Origin: Candidatus Polarisedimenticolia bacterium
Lineage (GTDB): Bacteria; Acidobacteriota; Polarisedimenticolia; Gp22-AA2
Length of the DNA stretch: 62,627 nt
Assembly (NCBI GenBank): GCA_036001465.1
Contig: DASYUH010000048.1
Location: 1 to 62,627, forward strand
Direction of reading: 5' to 3'
A program made the position numbers and the translations under genes. The notes beneath the pieces are model-generated. The model worked only from the letters and a program-made list of their open reading frames with translations. It had not been told where the DNA came from and did no database searches. Below are positions 36,090 to 44,791 of the stretch, piece after piece. Each line of letters starts with the position of its first letter. Positions within the stretch are counted from its first letter, which is position 1.

Positions 36090-37070
36090 ATGGCCAGCCC
36101 GGTCGAGGCCCTGATACGGGATCAGCTCGCGGAGCGGCGGGACAGGCTGCAGGGCATCGCCGGGCAATCTCCCGACGCGGACCGGCTTCGGACCCTGCTG
36201 CGCGAGGTCGACGCCGCCCTCGAGCGCCTGGACAGAGGGACCTACGGGATCTGCGAGACCTGCCACGACCCTATCGAGGCCGACCGCCTGATGGCGGACC
36301 CGCTCCTCGAGTACTGCCTCGACCATCTCTCGCCCACGGAACAGCGCGCGCTCGAGCAGGATCTCGATCTGGCGGCCCGGGTCATGCGCGGCCTGCTCCC
36401 GCCTCCGAGCCTGAGCCTTCCGGGGTACGAGATCGCCCGCCACTACGAGGGGCCGGGTCCCGTCGGCGGCGACTACTGCGACGCGCTGGGCGCCCCGGAC
36501 GGGAGCCTGCACTTCGCCATCGGCGACGTCTCGGGGAAAGGGGTCGCGGCGTCGATGCTGATGGCGCACCTGCACGCCACGCTTCGGGCGCTCGTGCCGC
36601 TGGGGCTGCCGCTCGAGGAGCTGGTCGCCCGGGCCAGCAGGCTGTTCTGCGAGAGCGCCCTGCCGAGCCACTTCGCCACGCTGGTCTGCGGCCGCGCGTC
36701 ACGATCGGGCGAGGTGGAGCTCTGCAACGCCGGGCACGTGCCTCCGCTGGTGGCGCGACAGGGGGCCGTCGAGGCGATCGCCTCGACCGGGCTGCCGATC
36801 GGCATGTTCTGCGACGCGCGCTTCGCGGTGGCCCGGCTGCGCCTGGCGCCGGGCGACGCCATCCTGCTCTACACCGACGGGGTCTCGGAGACGCGGGGAG
36901 CGGCGGACGAGGAGTACGGGATCGAGCGTCTCAAGGCGCTTCTGGCGCAGGGCCCTGCGCGGAAGCCCGCAGAGACCGTCTCGGTCTGCCTGCGGGACCT
37001 GAAGGCCTTCCGCGCCGGTGCCGCGAAGTCGGACGATCTCACCCTGATGGCGATCCAGCGGGTCGAGTAG
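36090..37070 (+). CDS. DksA/TraR-type zinc finger fused to a SpoIIE/PP2C phosphatase
   Basis: A 326-residue cytoplasmic protein. Residues 1-85: a helical hairpin, then CETC (55-58) and CLDH (76-79), a DksA/TraR zinc finger with the fourth ligand His instead of Cys. Residues about 90-326: a SpoIIE-type Ser/Thr phosphatase with GGDYCD (127-132), GDVSGKGVAASMLMA (145-159), CNAGHVPPL, LLYTDGVSE and KSDDLTLMA, the full set of metal-binding Asp residues. Such phosphatases usually act on anti-anti-sigma factors. The finger might tether it to RNA polymerase or act as a redox switch (inference). The start ATG 36090 follows GGGGGGTGG. Transcribed divergently from the DUF885 gene. Confidence 0.88.
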   Translation: MASPVEALIRDQLAERRDRLQGIAGQSPDADRLRTLLREVDAALERLDRGTYGICETCHDPIEADRLMADPLLEYCLDHLSPTEQRALEQDLDLAARVMRGLLPPPSLSLPGYEIARHYEGPGPVGGDYCDALGAPDGSLHFAIGDVSGKGVAASMLMAHLHATLRALVPLGLPLEELVARASRLFCESALPSHFATLVCGRASRSGEVELCNAGHVPPLVARQGAVEAIASTGLPIGMFCDARFAVARLRLAPGDAILLYTDGVSETRGAADEEYGIERLKALLAQGPARKPAETVSVCLRDLKAFRAGAAKSDDLTLMAIQRVE

Positions 37071-37131
37071 GAGCCGGTCGGGGCCATGGGCCGCGGCCCG
37101 GCCGGATGCTCGGCCCCTCGCCCGGGCCGCT

Positions 37132-38751
37132 CTACCGGCGCGCCACGGCCCCGTCCCGGCGCGCCTGGCGGAACGCCTGCCAGCCGGGGATGCCGTTCAC
37201 GCCGCCGCCCGCGTGCGTGGCGCACGAGCCGTGGTACAGCCCCTTGATCGGCGTGCGGTAGTCGGCGTACCCGGGGGCCGGCCGCATGTGGAAGAGCTGA
37301 TCGGCCGAGAGCTCGCCGTGGAAGATGTTGCCTCCGATCAGGCCCAGCTCCTGCTCCATGTCGTAGGGGCCGATCACCTGCCGGTCGATGACGGCCCGCC
37401 TGAAGTTCGGGGCCAGCTCGGTGTACTGGTCGATGATGCGGTCGGCGTAGGCCTCCAGCTCCTGGCGGTGGGGCGCCATGTTCCAGTCGTCCGGCACCCA
37501 CTGCGTGAACATCGAGAAGACGTGGATCCCCTTCGGCGCCAGGGTCGGATCGAGCGTCGTCGGGATGGTGCCGTCCACGAACGGCGCGGTCGATGCCTTG
37601 CGCTCCATGTGCGCGTCCTGGAAGGCGCGCTCGGCGTAGCGCGAGGAGAAGCAGAGCTCGATCGCGCCGGTGTGGTGCTCCTGGAGGTTCGTTCCGGGGT
37701 CGGCCTTGAAGTCGGGAAGCTCGGAGAGGGCCACGTTGATCTTGACCACGCCGGATCGCGTCTTCCAGCACTCGATGTCGCGGACGAAGTCGGCGGGCAG
37801 CTCCCGGCGGTCGAGGAGCTTCAGGAAGGCGATCTTCGGATGGATGGCGCTGACGACGACCGGGGCATGCAGCTCGTCGCCGTTCTCGAGCGCCACGCCG
37901 GCCACGCGCCCCCCGTTCACGAGGATCCGCGCCGCGCGCGCGTTCGTCCGGACTTCGCATCCGAAGCTCGCCGCCGATTTGCGGATCGAATCCGACACGG
38001 CCCCCATGCCTCCCTCCTGGAAGCCCCAGGAGCCGAGATGCCCGTCCCCCACGTCGCCGATCGAGTGGTGCAGCATCACGTAGGCGGTGCCCGGCTCGTC
38101 CGGCCCGGCCCAGGTGCCGATGATGCCGTTCACCGTCAGCATCCCCTTGACCGCGTCCGACTCGAACCAGTCGTTCACCAGGTCGGTGACGCTCATGGTG
38201 AACAGGCGCGTGACGTCGGCCACGCCGCGGACCCCGAGCTTGCGGACCTTCCAGCCGGTCTGCGCCTGCTCCAGGAGGTCGCCCGGCGACAGAGAGCCGA
38301 GCCGCGGAGGGACCTGCAGGAGCAGCGGCCCGAGAACGTCCGCCACCCCCTTCAGCCACGCCTCCCACTTCGGCAGCGTCTCGGCGTCCTTCTTCGAGAA
38401 CTGCGCGATCGACGCGTGGCTCCTGGCCGCGTCGCTGACGAACACCTTGACGGCGCGCCCGTCGGGATAGGCCTGGTAATAGGGACCGAACGGCGTGACC
38501 TTGTACCCGAAGTCCTTCAGCCGCAGCTCGCGGATGATGGTGGGGGGCATCAGGGACATGACGTACGAGTAGGTCGTGACCTTGATCTCGGGATGATTGG
38601 GAAAGGGGGCGCTGGTGTCGGCGGCGCCGCCCGTCTTGGGGCGGGCCTCGAGGACGACGGTCCGGGCGCCCGATCGCGCGAAGTAGGCCCCGCTGACCAG
38701 CCCGTTGTGGCCGCCGCCGATGATGATCGCGTCGTACCGGTTCTCCGCCAT
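37132..38751 (-). CDS. PYROXD2/phytoene-dehydrogenase-like FAD oxidoreductase
   Basis: A 539-residue flavoprotein. The N-terminal AIIIGGGHNGLVSGAYFARSG and the acidic VVLEARPKTGGAA form the dinucleotide-binding fold and the following GG doublet. WGFQEGGMGAVSDSI in the middle and YHGSCATHAGGGVNGIPGWQA at the C-terminus are conserved in the NAD(P)/FAD-dependent PYROXD2 and CrtI-like group. Carotenoid desaturation is unlikely, as no CrtB or other carotenoid gene is nearby and the C-terminus matches the PYROXD2 subgroup. The substrate is unknown. GGAGGCGG lies about 10 bases before the ATG. Confidence 0.88.
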   Translation of the reverse strand: MAENRYDAIIIGGGHNGLVSGAYFARSGARTVVLEARPKTGGAADTSAPFPNHPEIKVTTYSYVMSLMPPTIIRELRLKDFGYKVTPFGPYYQAYPDGRAVKVFVSDAARSHASIAQFSKKDAETLPKWEAWLKGVADVLGPLLLQVPPRLGSLSPGDLLEQAQTGWKVRKLGVRGVADVTRLFTMSVTDLVNDWFESDAVKGMLTVNGIIGTWAGPDEPGTAYVMLHHSIGDVGDGHLGSWGFQEGGMGAVSDSIRKSAASFGCEVRTNARAARILVNGGRVAGVALENGDELHAPVVVSAIHPKIAFLKLLDRRELPADFVRDIECWKTRSGVVKINVALSELPDFKADPGTNLQEHHTGAIELCFSSRYAERAFQDAHMERKASTAPFVDGTIPTTLDPTLAPKGIHVFSMFTQWVPDDWNMAPHRQELEAYADRIIDQYTELAPNFRRAVIDRQVIGPYDMEQELGLIGGNIFHGELSADQLFHMRPAPGYADYRTPIKGLYHGSCATHAGGGVNGIPGWQAFRQARRDGAVARR

Positions 38752-38888
38752 GAGGCCGCCTCCCTGGGAGCCTGCCCGGAGGCCCGGGCGGGCTCCTGGA
38801 TGAGATGTCGTCCGGGAGCGGCGATTATATCGATCCCCCGGCGTTTAGCGGTAGAATGCAGCGCCGTTTCAAACCGTGAGGAGAGCCC

Positions 38889-41800
38889 ATGCTGGCCCGT
38901 TGCCGCCGGTCCGTTCGTTTGATCATGGTGTTGCTGGCAGTCCTGATCGTCGCCGCCCCCGCTCTCGGCCTGGCGGCCGATGAGCCCGACAAGCCGTCCA
39001 AGGGCCCGGAGGAGTTCAAAGGGATGAAGTTCCGGCTCGTCGGACCCGCCGCGGGCGGCCGGGTGTCGCGGGTCGCCGGCGTCCCGGGCGACCCGCTCGT
39101 CTACTACGCGGCGAGCGCCTCGGGGGGAGTCTGGAAATCGGAGGACGGCGGCATCGCCTGGAAGCCGATCTTCGACGATCAGCCGATCTCGTCCATCGGG
39201 TCGATTGCGGTCGCGCCCAGCAACCCGGGCGTGGTCTATGTCGGCTCGGGGGAGGCCAACATCCGCGGCAACGTCGCGGCCGGCAACGGCATCTACAAGT
39301 CGACGGACGCCGGCAAGACCTGGACGCACGTCTGGACGCAGGAGGGGCAGATCGGCACGATGATCGTCCACCCGTCCAATCCCGACATCGCCTTCGCCGC
39401 GGTCCTCGGGCACGCGTTCGGCCCGAACCCCGAGCGCGGCGTCTACCGGACGAAGGACGGCGGCAAGACCTGGCAGCAGGTCCTCAAGAAGGACGCGGAC
39501 ACGGGCGCCTCCGACGTCTGCTTCGACGTGTCGAACCCGAACATCCTGTTCGCCGGGTTCTGGCAGGCGCGCCGCCGGCCATGGCAGATGACCAGCGGCG
39601 GCCCCGGGAGCGGGCTCTACACGTCGCGCGACGGCGGGGACACGTGGAAGCAGTTGACCGGGCACGGCCTGCCGGAGGGGATCTGGGGGAAGGTGGGGGT
39701 GGCGGTGGCCCCCTCCGACGGGCGGAGGGTCTACGCGCTCATCGAAGCGGAGAAGGGCGGCCTGTTCCGCTCGGACGACGGCGGCGACTCGTGGTCGCTG
39801 GCGACCGATCACCATGCCGTCACGCAGCGTCCCTGGTACTACATGACGATGACGGTCGATCCGTCGAACGCCGACGTCATCTGGTTCCCGCAGGTCCCCA
39901 TGCTGCGCTCGATCGACGGCGGCCGGACGATCAAGAGGGTGAGGGGGGCGCACCACGGCGACCATCACGATGTCTGGATCGATCCGAAGAACCCGAAGCG
40001 GATCATCAACGGCAACGACGGGGGCGTGGACCTGTCCTGGGACGGCGGAGAGACCTGGTACGCGCCGCCGCTGCCGCTCGGGCAGTTCTACCACGTGACC
40101 GCCGACAGCTCGGTGCCGTACCGCGTCTCGGGGGCGATGCAGGACCTGGGCACCGCCTCCTGTCCGAGCAACAGCCTGCACGGCGGCGGCATCAGGAACG
40201 GCGACTGCCATGACGTCGGGGGGGGCGAGGCCGGGTACACGGCGCACGATCCCTCCGACCCGAACATCGTCTGGGCGGGGGAGTACTTCGGGATCATCAC
40301 GCGATACGACCACCGCACCGGCATGACGCGCAACATCTCCGCCTACCCGGAAAACTGGTCGGGCCACGGCGCCGAAGACAACCGCTACCGCTTCCAGTGG
40401 ACCGCCCCGATCCACATCTCGCCGCACGACCCGAAGACCGTGTACCACGCGTCCCAGGTCCTCTTCAGGACGACCGACGGCGGCCAGTCCTGGACGGCGA
40501 TCAGCCCCGACCTGACGCGCAACGACAAGTCGAAGCAGAAATGGTCGGGCGGGCCGATCACGGGGGACAACACCGGCGTCGAGTGGTACGACACGATCTT
40601 CGCGGTGGCCGAGTCGCCGAAGGAGAAGGGGCTCATCTGGGCGGGGAGCGACGACGGGCTGGTGCACGTGACGCGCGACGCCGGGGCGCACTGGACCAAC
40701 GTCACGCCGGCCATCAAGGGGCTTCCGGAGTGGGGCACGGTCAGCGTCATCGAGCCGTCGCCGCACGACGCCGCCACGGCGTACGTCGTGGTGGACGCCC
40801 ACCGGCTGGATGACATGCGCCCGTACATCTGGAAGACGTCCGACTACGGCAAGTCCTGGAAGAGCCTGGCGGCGGGGCTGCCCAAGGACGTCTATCTCCA
40901 TGCCGTGCGGGAGGACCCGAAGCGCCGCGGGCAGCTCTACCTCGGGACCGAGCGGGGCGTGTCGTTCTCGCGCGACGACGGAGGCACCTGGACGGCGCTC
41001 GGATTGAACCTGCCGACCGTCGCCGTGCACGACCTCGTCGTGAAGGACAACGATCTGGTGGTGGGGACCCACGGCCGATCGATGTGGATTCTCGACGACC
41101 TGACGCCCCTGCGCGACTGGTCGAAGGAGATCGCCGAGCGGCCGGCGCACCTGTTCCCGCCGCAGCCTTCGACGAGGTGGGAGTCCCGGTCCTCGTTCGA
41201 CGGAGAGGACGTCGGGGAGAACCCGCCCTACGGCGCCGTCCTCAGCTACTACCTGAAGAAGAAGGCGGAGGGGGACCTGAAGCTGGAGATCCTCGACGCC
41301 GGCGGCGCCGTCGTCCGCACGTTCTCCAGCAAGAAGGACGAGCCGGAATACGAGAAGGACGATCCCGACGGCGGCCGGGACGACGAGAAGCCGGTCCTGT
41401 CGACCGAGACGGGCGTGCAGCGGATCGCCTGGGACCTCGAGTACGGCCCGGCGACGAGGATCAAGAAGGCGAAGACCGAGGGGAATCCGGAGGCCGCGCC
41501 GCGGGCTGTCCCGGACGTCTACACCGCCCGTCTGACCGTGGGGGACAAGACGATGACGGCGGCGATCGAGATCCTCCCCGATCCCCGCCTGAAGATCCCG
41601 GCCGGCGAAATCGCCGAGCAGGTGAAGTTCGCCCGCCAGGTCCAGGAGCAGGTGACCCGGCTGGCCGGCCTCGTGGCGCGAATCCGATCGGTGCGGGACC
41701 AGCTCAAGGTCAAGTCGGAGGCCCTGGATGGCAGCGCTCCCGCCTCCGACTGGACCAAGGCGGCCGCCGACCTGATCACCCGGTGCGACACCCTGGAGGG

Positions 41801-42077
41801 GAAGCTCCATCAGCCGAAGGCCCAGGTCGAGTACGACATCCTCGCCAAGGGGGCCCGCCTCTACAGCCGGCTCAGTCCGCTTCTCGGGTTCGCCGCGGAC
41901 GGGACCGGGGCCCCGACGAAGGGGATGCGTGAGGTCTTCACCGATCAGGTCCGCGAGCTGGACGCGCTCGAAGGGGAGTGGAACGCCCTCGTCTCGGGCG
42001 ATCTCGCGGCGCTCGGCCGCAAGGCGAGAGAGGCACATCTCGAACCGGTGGTGGTCCCGGTCACCGCGGCGCGCTGA
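38889..42077 (+). CDS. Secreted BNR/sortilin-like propeller protein
   Basis: A 1062-residue exported protein. Signal peptide: SVRLIMVLLAVLIVAAPALGLAA split around residue 20 with cleavage near ALGLAA. The bulk (about 40-720) is a chain of BNR/Asp-box repeats such as KSEDGGIAW, KSTDAGKTW, RTKDGGKTW, TSRDGGDTW, RSDDGGDSW, RTTDGGQSW and SRDDGGTW, of the sortilin/VPS10-like ten-bladed type annotated as WD40/YVTN/BNR-like glycosyl-hydrolase homologs in Acidobacteriota. The C-terminal about 300 residues contain an acidic linker (KKDEPEYEKDDPDGGRDDEK), an Ig-like segment and a helical coiled-coil tail. Function is not established; no catalytic residues were identified. GAGGAG precedes the ATG. Confidence 0.83.
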   Translation: MLARCRRSVRLIMVLLAVLIVAAPALGLAADEPDKPSKGPEEFKGMKFRLVGPAAGGRVSRVAGVPGDPLVYYAASASGGVWKSEDGGIAWKPIFDDQPISSIGSIAVAPSNPGVVYVGSGEANIRGNVAAGNGIYKSTDAGKTWTHVWTQEGQIGTMIVHPSNPDIAFAAVLGHAFGPNPERGVYRTKDGGKTWQQVLKKDADTGASDVCFDVSNPNILFAGFWQARRRPWQMTSGGPGSGLYTSRDGGDTWKQLTGHGLPEGIWGKVGVAVAPSDGRRVYALIEAEKGGLFRSDDGGDSWSLATDHHAVTQRPWYYMTMTVDPSNADVIWFPQVPMLRSIDGGRTIKRVRGAHHGDHHDVWIDPKNPKRIINGNDGGVDLSWDGGETWYAPPLPLGQFYHVTADSSVPYRVSGAMQDLGTASCPSNSLHGGGIRNGDCHDVGGGEAGYTAHDPSDPNIVWAGEYFGIITRYDHRTGMTRNISAYPENWSGHGAEDNRYRFQWTAPIHISPHDPKTVYHASQVLFRTTDGGQSWTAISPDLTRNDKSKQKWSGGPITGDNTGVEWYDTIFAVAESPKEKGLIWAGSDDGLVHVTRDAGAHWTNVTPAIKGLPEWGTVSVIEPSPHDAATAYVVVDAHRLDDMRPYIWKTSDYGKSWKSLAAGLPKDVYLHAVREDPKRRGQLYLGTERGVSFSRDDGGTWTALGLNLPTVAVHDLVVKDNDLVVGTHGRSMWILDDLTPLRDWSKEIAERPAHLFPPQPSTRWESRSSFDGEDVGENPPYGAVLSYYLKKKAEGDLKLEILDAGGAVVRTFSSKKDEPEYEKDDPDGGRDDEKPVLSTETGVQRIAWDLEYGPATRIKKAKTEGNPEAAPRAVPDVYTARLTVGDKTMTAAIEILPDPRLKIPAGEIAEQVKFARQVQEQVTRLAGLVARIRSVRDQLKVKSEALDGSAPASDWTKAAADLITRCDTLEGKLHQPKAQVEYDILAKGARLYSRLSPLLGFAADGTGAPTKGMREVFTDQVRELDALEGEWNALVSGDLAALGRKAREAHLEPVVVPVTAAR

Positions 42078-42094
42078 ATCGGGGAGGGGCCGCG

Positions 42095-43117
42095 ATGAGG
42101 GTCCTGAAGAAGCTGCTGATCGTCCTGGTCGTGCTGGCCGCCGTCCTGGGCGGGATCGGCCTGCTCCTGCCCCGCCGCGTGCACGCCGAGAGGTCGGCGG
42201 TGATCGACGCCCCTCGGGCGACCGTGTTCGTTCTCTTGAACGGGTATGCGAGTTTCAACAAGTGGTCGCCCTGGTTCGAGCTGGATCCCCAGGCGAAATA
42301 CACGTACGACGGCCCCGCCACCGGAGTCGGCGCGAAGATGTCCTGGGCGGGGGATCCGAAGAAGGCCGGCTCGGGCAGCCAGGAGATCGTCGAGAGCCGT
42401 CCGTACGAGCTGGTCAGGACCCGCCTCGATTTCGGGTCGGAAGGGAAAGCCGATGCCCAGTTCACCCTGACCCCCGAGGGGACCGGCACCCGCGTGACCT
42501 GGGGGTTCGAGACCGACCTCGGGATGAATCCGGTCAGCCGCTACTTCGGCCTCATGATCGACAGGATGGTCGGATCGGACTTCGAGAAGGGGCTCGCGGG
42601 GTTGAAGAAGCTCGCCGAGAGCCTCCCCAAGGCGGACTTCTCGACCCTCGAGATCGAGACGGTGGAGGTGGCCCCGGTGACCGTGGCCTACGTCTCGACG
42701 TCGAGCACCTGGGACGACAAGGCGATCGCCGCGGCGAACGGCTCGGCGTACGCGCAGATCGGGCGCTTCCTGACCGCCCAGCGCCTGAAGCAGAGCGCCG
42801 CGCCGATCACGATCAACACCAGGTGGTCCGACACGGAGTATGAGTTCGACGCGGCGATCCCGGTGGATCGGGCGCCGGAGCGCGAGGTCCCGCCGTCCTC
42901 GCCGGTCCGGATCAAGCAGACCTACGCCGGCACGGCGCTCCAGGCGATCCACCGCGGGGGCCGCCTCGACATCCCGGCGACCTGCGAGAAGCTCGCCGCC
43001 TACGCCGCCGCCTGCGGCCGGGAGACGGCGGGCCCGACATGGGACCAGTACTCCGCCGACCCGGGAAGCACGCCGGAGGCCGAGCCGGTCACGCATGTCT
43101 ACATGCCGATCCGGTAG
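42095..43117 (+). CDS. Membrane-anchored SRPBCC domain plus GyrI-like effector-binding domain
   Basis: A 340-residue protein. An N-terminal membrane segment (LLIVLVVLAAVLGGIGLLL) is followed by an SRPBCC/polyketide-cyclase-type domain (about 28-175; VFVLLNGYASFNKWSPWF, GTRVTWGFETDLG). A GyrI/AraC-effector-like domain follows (about 180-310; VAPVTVAYVSTS, with IPVDRAPE and a ligand-pocket Glu region). This pairing is known in uncharacterised bacterial proteins. It may bind a small hydrophobic ligand at the envelope. It follows the propeller gene by 17 bases with GGGGAGGGG upstream and is followed after 2 bases by the esterase, so the three probably form an operon. Confidence 0.75.
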   Translation: MRVLKKLLIVLVVLAAVLGGIGLLLPRRVHAERSAVIDAPRATVFVLLNGYASFNKWSPWFELDPQAKYTYDGPATGVGAKMSWAGDPKKAGSGSQEIVESRPYELVRTRLDFGSEGKADAQFTLTPEGTGTRVTWGFETDLGMNPVSRYFGLMIDRMVGSDFEKGLAGLKKLAESLPKADFSTLEIETVEVAPVTVAYVSTSSTWDDKAIAAANGSAYAQIGRFLTAQRLKQSAAPITINTRWSDTEYEFDAAIPVDRAPEREVPPSSPVRIKQTYAGTALQAIHRGGRLDIPATCEKLAAYAAACGRETAGPTWDQYSADPGSTPEAEPVTHVYMPIR

Positions 43118-43119
43118 GC

Positions 43120-43833
43120 ATGAGCGAATTCCTTCCCTGCGTCGAGGTCGCGTCCGGCGCCCCGATCGCCAATGCGGTCATCTGGCTGCACGGCCTGGGA
43201 GCCGACGGCCATGACTTCGAGCCGATCGTGCCGGCCCTGGGGCTGCAGGATCTCGGCGTGCGCTTCATCCTTCCCCATGCTCCGCGCCGCCCCGTGAGCG
43301 TCAACATGGGGCTCATCATGCCGGCATGGTTCGACATCAGGGGTCTCGACTTCGAGGGGGACGTGGACGAGAAAGGGATCAAGGAGTCGGTCGACCAGGT
43401 CGGGGCGCTCGTCGCGCGCGAGCGGGAGCGGGGGATCGAGAGTCGGAGAATCGTCCTGGCCGGGTTTTCCCAGGGCGGCGCCATCGCGCTGTACGTCGCC
43501 CTGCGCCACCCTGAGCCGCTCGCCGGGGTCGTGGCGCTGTCCACCTACCTTCCGATCTGGCCGGGGCCCGATGAAGGGGCCGCACGGGGTGGGGCCGCGC
43601 GGGAGCCCGGCGCGGGCGAGGGGGGGCGCCCGCTCTCGGTGTTCCAGGCGCACGGCACGGACGATCCTCTGATCACCCTGGAGCGTGGCGAAGGGACCCG
43701 CGACCGCCTGCTCGCCCTCGGCTGCGCGGTCACCTGGACGACCTACCCGATGGCGCACGCGGTCTGCCCGGAGGAGGTCGCCGACATCAGCGTCTGGCTG
43801 CGTGGCCGGCTCCAAACGCCAGCCCCCGCCTGA
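43120..43833 (+). CDS. Carboxylesterase/phospholipase of the alpha/beta-hydrolase family
   Basis: A 237-residue alpha/beta-hydrolase of the short carboxylesterase (LYPLA-like) family. Features: VIWLHGLGADGHDFEPIVPAL (oxyanion region), RFILPHAPRRPVSVNMGLIMPAWFDI, the nucleophile elbow GFSQGG, the acid in HGTDDPLI and the His in MAHAVCPEEV. It hydrolyses short-chain esters or lysophospholipids in the cytoplasm; no signal peptide is present. An Ala/Gly-rich insert of about 15 residues follows the nucleophile subdomain. The start is ATG 43120, two bases after the upstream stop. Confidence 0.9.
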   Translation: MSEFLPCVEVASGAPIANAVIWLHGLGADGHDFEPIVPALGLQDLGVRFILPHAPRRPVSVNMGLIMPAWFDIRGLDFEGDVDEKGIKESVDQVGALVARERERGIESRRIVLAGFSQGGAIALYVALRHPEPLAGVVALSTYLPIWPGPDEGAARGGAAREPGAGEGGRPLSVFQAHGTDDPLITLERGEGTRDRLLALGCAVTWTTYPMAHAVCPEEVADISVWLRGRLQTPAPA

Positions 43834-43875
43834 GAGCCGGGACGCGCGGCCCGGGCCGAATCCCCGGGCAGGCTG

Positions 43876-44658
43876 CTACACCGGGGCGCGCCGCAGGAGC
43901 TCTCGCCGGTGGTCGATGACGAAGTTGATCTCGGCGCCGAGCGCGAAGATGGTCCCCGAGACGTACAGCCACAGCAGCACCGCGATCACGGACCCGACCG
44001 ACCCGTACGGCATGTCCTGGGCCGAGAGGGACCCGACGTAGATTCGGAAGAGCGCCTTCGACACCTCCCACAGCACGGCCCCGGCCAGGGCCCCGGGCCA
44101 GATCTGCCGGTAGCGCCGCCTGACCGATGGCCCGAAATGGTACAGGGTCAGGAGGAGCACGAAGTTGAAGACGATCCCGGCCAGGGTGCGCGCGGGCAGG
44201 GATCTCACGGCGCTGATCCCCATGGACAGGGGGATGAAAAGCGTCAGGATCAGCCCCAGAAGCACCCCGAGCAGTCGCCGCCGCCACAGGGGCCGCATGG
44301 CGGGGGCGCGGTGGATCCGGTTCAGGATCTGCTGGAGATTGTCGAAGGCCCCCGTCGCGCTCCAGATCAGCAGGACCGACCCGAAGAAGCCCAGGCTGTG
44401 ACGCGCGTGGATGATTCGATCCAGGGCGTCCGACATGAACTCCGAGCTGAAGGGGAACAGGTCCAGGACCTGACGAGGCAGCTGCACGGACTCCGCCCCC
44501 GTGCCGTAGACGAAGCCGATGATCGAGGCCAGAAGGAGCAGGATGGGGAAGAACGAGAAGAAGGTGTAGTAGGCGAGGCTCGAAACGAGGATCGCGACGT
44601 GATCTTCGCGGTACTTGTGCCAGAGCGCTCTGACGAAATCGCGCGGCCCCGGGGTCAC
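43876..44658 (-). CDS. YihY/BrkB-family inner-membrane protein
   Basis: A 260-residue protein with about six membrane helices. The family signature is visible: LAYYTFFSFFPILLLLASIIG (first helix), WSATGAFDNLQQILNRIH, the two central helices, and the C-terminal YGSVGSVIAVLLWLYVSGTIFALGAEIN. The family (YihY, formerly called RNase BN) is not an RNase; its transport or envelope role is unresolved. GTG 44658 is preferred over the TTG at 44682 because GGAGG lies 8 bases upstream. It is convergent with the esterase gene. Confidence 0.88.
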   Translation of the reverse strand: MTPGPRDFVRALWHKYREDHVAILVSSLAYYTFFSFFPILLLLASIIGFVYGTGAESVQLPRQVLDLFPFSSEFMSDALDRIIHARHSLGFFGSVLLIWSATGAFDNLQQILNRIHRAPAMRPLWRRRLLGVLLGLILTLFIPLSMGISAVRSLPARTLAGIVFNFVLLLTLYHFGPSVRRRYRQIWPGALAGAVLWEVSKALFRIYVGSLSAQDMPYGSVGSVIAVLLWLYVSGTIFALGAEINFVIDHRRELLRRAPV

Positions 44659-44791
44659 GGTGCGGCCTCCAGAAGCCGGCAATCATAGCCCAGGATGCCC
44701 GACAGGCTCCGGAGGCGCGGGGCCTCGCACGCCCCGCGGCGTCCGGAACGCCGCCCGTCCCCGTGCCCGGGACGGGCTCCTCGAAAAGCGT

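Noticed and set aside
38550-42038. 1162-residue minus-strand ORF, and a similar 1427-residue plus-strand ORF at 52025-56308
   Set aside because: Both are shadows of the propeller gene and of the 1379-residue membrane protein respectively; high GC leaves long antisense frames open, and both are dominated by Arg, Gly, Pro and Asp without known motifs.
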